Assembly: GCA_030432175.1 (NCBI GenBank)
Contig: JAUIHU010000136.1
Span: 1 to 9,430, forward strand
Length of the DNA stretch: 9,430 bases
Direction of reading: 5' to 3'
From: Verrucomicrobiia bacterium
GTDB lineage: Bacteria; Verrucomicrobiota; Verrucomicrobiia; Limisphaerales; JAUIHU01
A program made the position numbers and the translations under genes. Below, piece by piece: positions 7,808 through 9,430 of the stretch (within the stretch, counting starts at the first letter, position 1; each line of letters opens with the position of its first letter). The notes below the pieces were generated by a model. It was given only the letters and a program-made list of their open reading frames with translations, ran no database searches and was not told the DNA's origin.

Positions 7808-8431
7808 ATGGTTCGAGTGGCGCTGATCGAAGATGAGACTCTAATTCAACAATTGCTCTCTCTTTCATTTCAACAGGATCCGGATTTTGAGTTTCTCGGA
7901 GCATCGGAGGATGGGCCGGCGGGGATTGAGTTTTGTCTTGATGTTAAGCCCGATGTGGTCTTGGTGGACATGATCTTACCGTCTTTGAGTGGTGTGGAGG
8001 TGGTGGATCGACTGAATGGTGCAGGTCTGCGATGTCTGGCCATGTCAGCGTTGAAAGACCCCGGACTGATCAGATCCGCTCTGCAAGCTGGGGCATTGGG
8101 TTTTGTTGAAAAACGCGCTCCTGTCGAGGATTTGAAGAAAGGACTGAAGCGCGTCGCCAGTGGTGAGAGGTATTTAGGAGAGGAAGCGATCCACGCCATG
8201 ACGCTACAAGAAGACGAACCCGAGAGTCGCAAAATCAAATCGCTGACTCGTCGGGAACGTGAGGTGCTGCGTGAGGTTGCCAGGGGATATTCGGTCAAAG
8301 AGATTTCCTCTCGATTGTTTATCAGCGAAAACACGGTCAAGATGCACCGTAAGAATTTGCTGCAGAAACTGGGTGTGCATGACGCTGTCGGTCTGGCTCG
8401 GTTTGCTCTGAAACATCACCTGGTGAACTGA
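7808..8431 (+). CDS. NarL/LuxR-family two-component response regulator
   Basis: This 207-residue DNA-binding response regulator has the standard length of the NarL/FixJ class. The receiver (1-118) has acidic residues Glu8-Asp9-Glu10, phospho-acceptor Asp54 in VLVDMILPSLSG, Ser80 in the Thr/Ser switch position and Lys102 in FVEKRAP. The C-terminal GerE-type helix-turn-helix (about 145-203) shows LTRREREVLREVARGYSVKE and SENTVKMHRKNLLQKLGV, the usual recognition helix and dimer helix. Phosphorylation of Asp54 would promote dimerisation and promoter binding. The ATG at 7808 is the only sensible start: an in-frame TGA lies at 7787-7789 and no ATG or GTG occurs between. No ribosome-binding motif is seen. 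It is divergent from the sensor-kinase operon, which makes that operon's proteins the natural candidates for its phosphate donor, although this is inference. Its 3' end overlaps the convergent FAD oxidase gene by 95 nt. Confidence 0.95.
   Translation: MVRVALIEDETLIQQLLSLSFQQDPDFEFLGASEDGPAGIEFCLDVKPDVVLVDMILPSLSGVEVVDRLNGAGLRCLAMSALKDPGLIRSALQAGALGFVEKRAPVEDLKKGLKRVASGERYLGEEAIHAMTLQEDEPESRKIKSLTRREREVLREVARGYSVKEISSRLFISENTVKMHRKNLLQKLGVHDAVGLARFALKHHLVN
8337..8431. other. Tail-to-tail overlap of two convergent genes
   Basis: The last 31 codons of the plus-strand regulator, covering its recognition helix and dimer helix, lie opposite the last codons of the minus-strand FAD oxidase. The oxidase family usually ends soon after the NPGKVLP motif (minus strand, near 8469-8489), so the antisense part encodes an extra, low-complexity tail rich in Ser, Pro, Asp and His. 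No terminator hairpin is seen for either gene here. Confidence 0.7.
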
Positions 8432-9430
8432 TCTCCATATTTTTCCAGTCCGGCTCCGGCGCCGAATCTGGTAACACTTTTCCAGGATTCATAATATTAC
8501 AATGATCCAATGATTCTTTAACCGCACGCAAGGCAGTGACGGCTGTGGCTCCGTTTTCTTCTGTCAGTAGATGTTTTAAATGACTGCCAACCGCATGGTG
8601 ATGTGTCAGGGTCCCTCCAGCTTCCAACATGGCGCGTGTGACGGCTTCTCTGATCTTTTTGTGTTGTTCAATCTCCATCCCTTCAATCTCAGGACATACC
8701 AAAATAAAATAGATGGAGGTCCCGGTTTCATAAACGTGCGACAAGTGACACATCACATACCCGGACACATCCAGTTCATCCCAAGTCTTTTGCATGGCTT
8801 CCTGAACATACTCATAGAGTGGTTCAATATTGGACCAAACAGTCGCCGTTTCCGCAGCGTCCCCAATGATGCCATGCGAGTAAACCATGTCCCGCATCAG
8901 TGGAAACTGAAATACTTCGTGGTACCACTTGGTTCCCGGACCTTTCCCTAAAGCCACTCCTCCGTTCCTGGATACAACTCTTCGGATCCCTTTTCGCTGG
9001 GCGTAGGTATTGTCCTTCGACCCTTCAATGCAGACGAACAGCAGGCATTGTTGTGCGGGATCAAATCCTTTCACGCTCTTCAAGTACCATTTCATTCCTT
9101 TGGCCAGCATGGTTTGAAATGGAGGTTCTTCTCTGGCAAGACTTGACACAAACGCCATCTCCTTTGCGTCCATGAGTCGCGCCAGTCCTGGGAGGCATTC
9201 ATCCTGAACAAATCCTCGAAGCGCCGCGATCCCATCCGAGAAGGTTGGAAACATGAATGCCTGAAATTCACGCACTTCAGGCAGTGAGTGCACTTGCATC
9301 GTGGCTTCTGTGATGACTCCAAGGATCCCTTCCGAGCCGGCGAGGATGCGATTAAAATCCGGACCAGCGGATGAGGCCGGCGCTTTTTTGGTTTCAATTG
9401 TTTCGTCGGGCCCGGCATGGCGCTGGACCC
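8337..9430 (-). CDS. FAD-linked oxidase, alkyldihydroxyacetone-phosphate synthase-like (5' end off window)
   Basis: This is the C-terminal 363 residues of a VAO/PCMH-fold flavoprotein; the frame is open to the right edge, so the N-terminal FAD-binding half is mostly outside. The first visible part contains the end of the FAD_binding_4 domain, with ILAGSEGILGVITEAT. The FAD_oxidase_C part follows, with a W-x4-F-x2-P-x2-RD-x11-ETA-x-W pattern (EVFQFPLMRDMVY, then DAAETATVWS), then CHLSHVYETGTSIYF and LTHHHAVG. The RD arginine, the tyrosine of the SHVY-x5-IYF segment and the triple-histidine motif are features of alkylglycerone-phosphate synthase, which swaps an acyl for an alkyl chain in ether-lipid synthesis. 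Related bacterial FAD oxidases share part of this pattern, so substrate assignment is tentative. After NPGKVLP the protein continues for about 43 residues, 31 of them antisense to the response regulator; this tail is unusual. A Met at 9299 is internal and not the real start. Confidence 0.9.
   Translation of the reverse strand, partial: VQRHAGPDETIETKKAPASSAGPDFNRILAGSEGILGVITEATMQVHSLPEVREFQAFMFPTFSDGIAALRGFVQDECLPGLARLMDAKEMAFVSSLAREEPPFQTMLAKGMKWYLKSVKGFDPAQQCLLFVCIEGSKDNTYAQRKGIRRVVSRNGGVALGKGPGTKWYHEVFQFPLMRDMVYSHGIIGDAAETATVWSNIEPLYEYVQEAMQKTWDELDVSGYVMCHLSHVYETGTSIYFILVCPEIEGMEIEQHKKIREAVTRAMLEAGGTLTHHHAVGSHLKHLLTEENGATAVTALRAVKESLDHCNIMNPGKVLPDSAPEPDWKNMEISSPGDVSEQTEPDRQRHAHPVSAANSYGAS

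Noticed and set aside
7870..8340. A 156-codon open frame antisense to the response regulator
   Set aside because: Composition is Ser/Arg-rich shadow sequence opposite a clear, full-length regulator with all motifs.
8412..8447. Short hairpin TCAC-CTG-GTGA with a later T-run after the regulator as a terminator
   Set aside because: Only a 4-bp stem, and the T-run starts about a dozen nt away; not a credible Rho-independent terminator.
8457..8464. Perfect 8-bp palindrome CGGCGCCG near the end of the FAD oxidase
   Set aside because: It lies inside coding sequence for Pro-Glu-Pro-type residues, is short, and has no T-tract beside it; neither a terminator nor a convincing operator.
9092..9418. A 108-codon open frame on the minus strand starting with an ATG near the right edge
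   Set aside because: It is out of frame with the FAD oxidase, whose conserved ILAGSEGILGVITEAT motif lies over the same bases in the other frame.

Overview
The window looks like chromosomal DNA of a Gram-negative bacterium with an outer membrane. It carries a phospholipid-transport (Mla-type) ABC cassette and a very large periplasmic-sensing histidine kinase built from a LamG-like domain, two 7-bladed Reg_prop propellers and a Y_Y_Y domain. This kinase style, moderate GC content and a MlaE protein of this type would fit the Verrucomicrobiota/PVC group or a Bacteroidota-like lineage. I favour Verrucomicrobiota, but that is an impression from protein style, not a proof. No Shine-Dalgarno-like motif precedes most of the starts.

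Layout, left to right. (1) Positions 1-1501, minus strand: an operon of a MlaE-like permease followed, with a 4-nt ATGA overlap, by a MlaF-like ATPase that runs off the left edge. A good sigma70-type promoter (TTGCCA, 17 nt, TAGAAT) lies just upstream of the permease and would give a leader of only about 10 nt. (2) Positions 1572-1593: a weak hairpin with a T-tract that probably ends the next operon. (3) Positions 1611-7712 (or 7766), minus strand: a two-gene signalling operon. The first gene is a ~1640-residue membrane sensor histidine kinase; 9 nt after it comes a soluble protein with receiver, HisKA and HATPase domains. (4) Positions 7808-8431, plus strand: a divergently transcribed NarL/LuxR-type response regulator. 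(5) Positions 8337-9430, minus strand: the C-terminal part of an FAD-linked oxidase resembling alkyldihydroxyacetone-phosphate synthase. It is convergent with the regulator and overlaps it tail-to-tail by 95 nt.

How it may work together. The sensor kinase probably detects an extracytoplasmic ligand (the LamG fold suggests a glycan, by inference) and autophosphorylates on a canonical HisKA histidine. It lacks the receiver that usually precedes the kind of C-terminal helical domain it carries. The next gene begins with an intact receiver, so the receiver may have moved into that separate protein. That second protein has an unusual H-box in which the acidic residue after the phospho-histidine is a histidine. 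The divergent NarL-type regulator is the obvious candidate for DNA-binding output. The Mla cassette and the FAD oxidase are probably independent flanking units, although both touch membrane lipid metabolism.

No tRNA, rRNA, CRISPR array, insertion sequence or phage gene is visible. No gene-free stretch exceeds about 110 nt.
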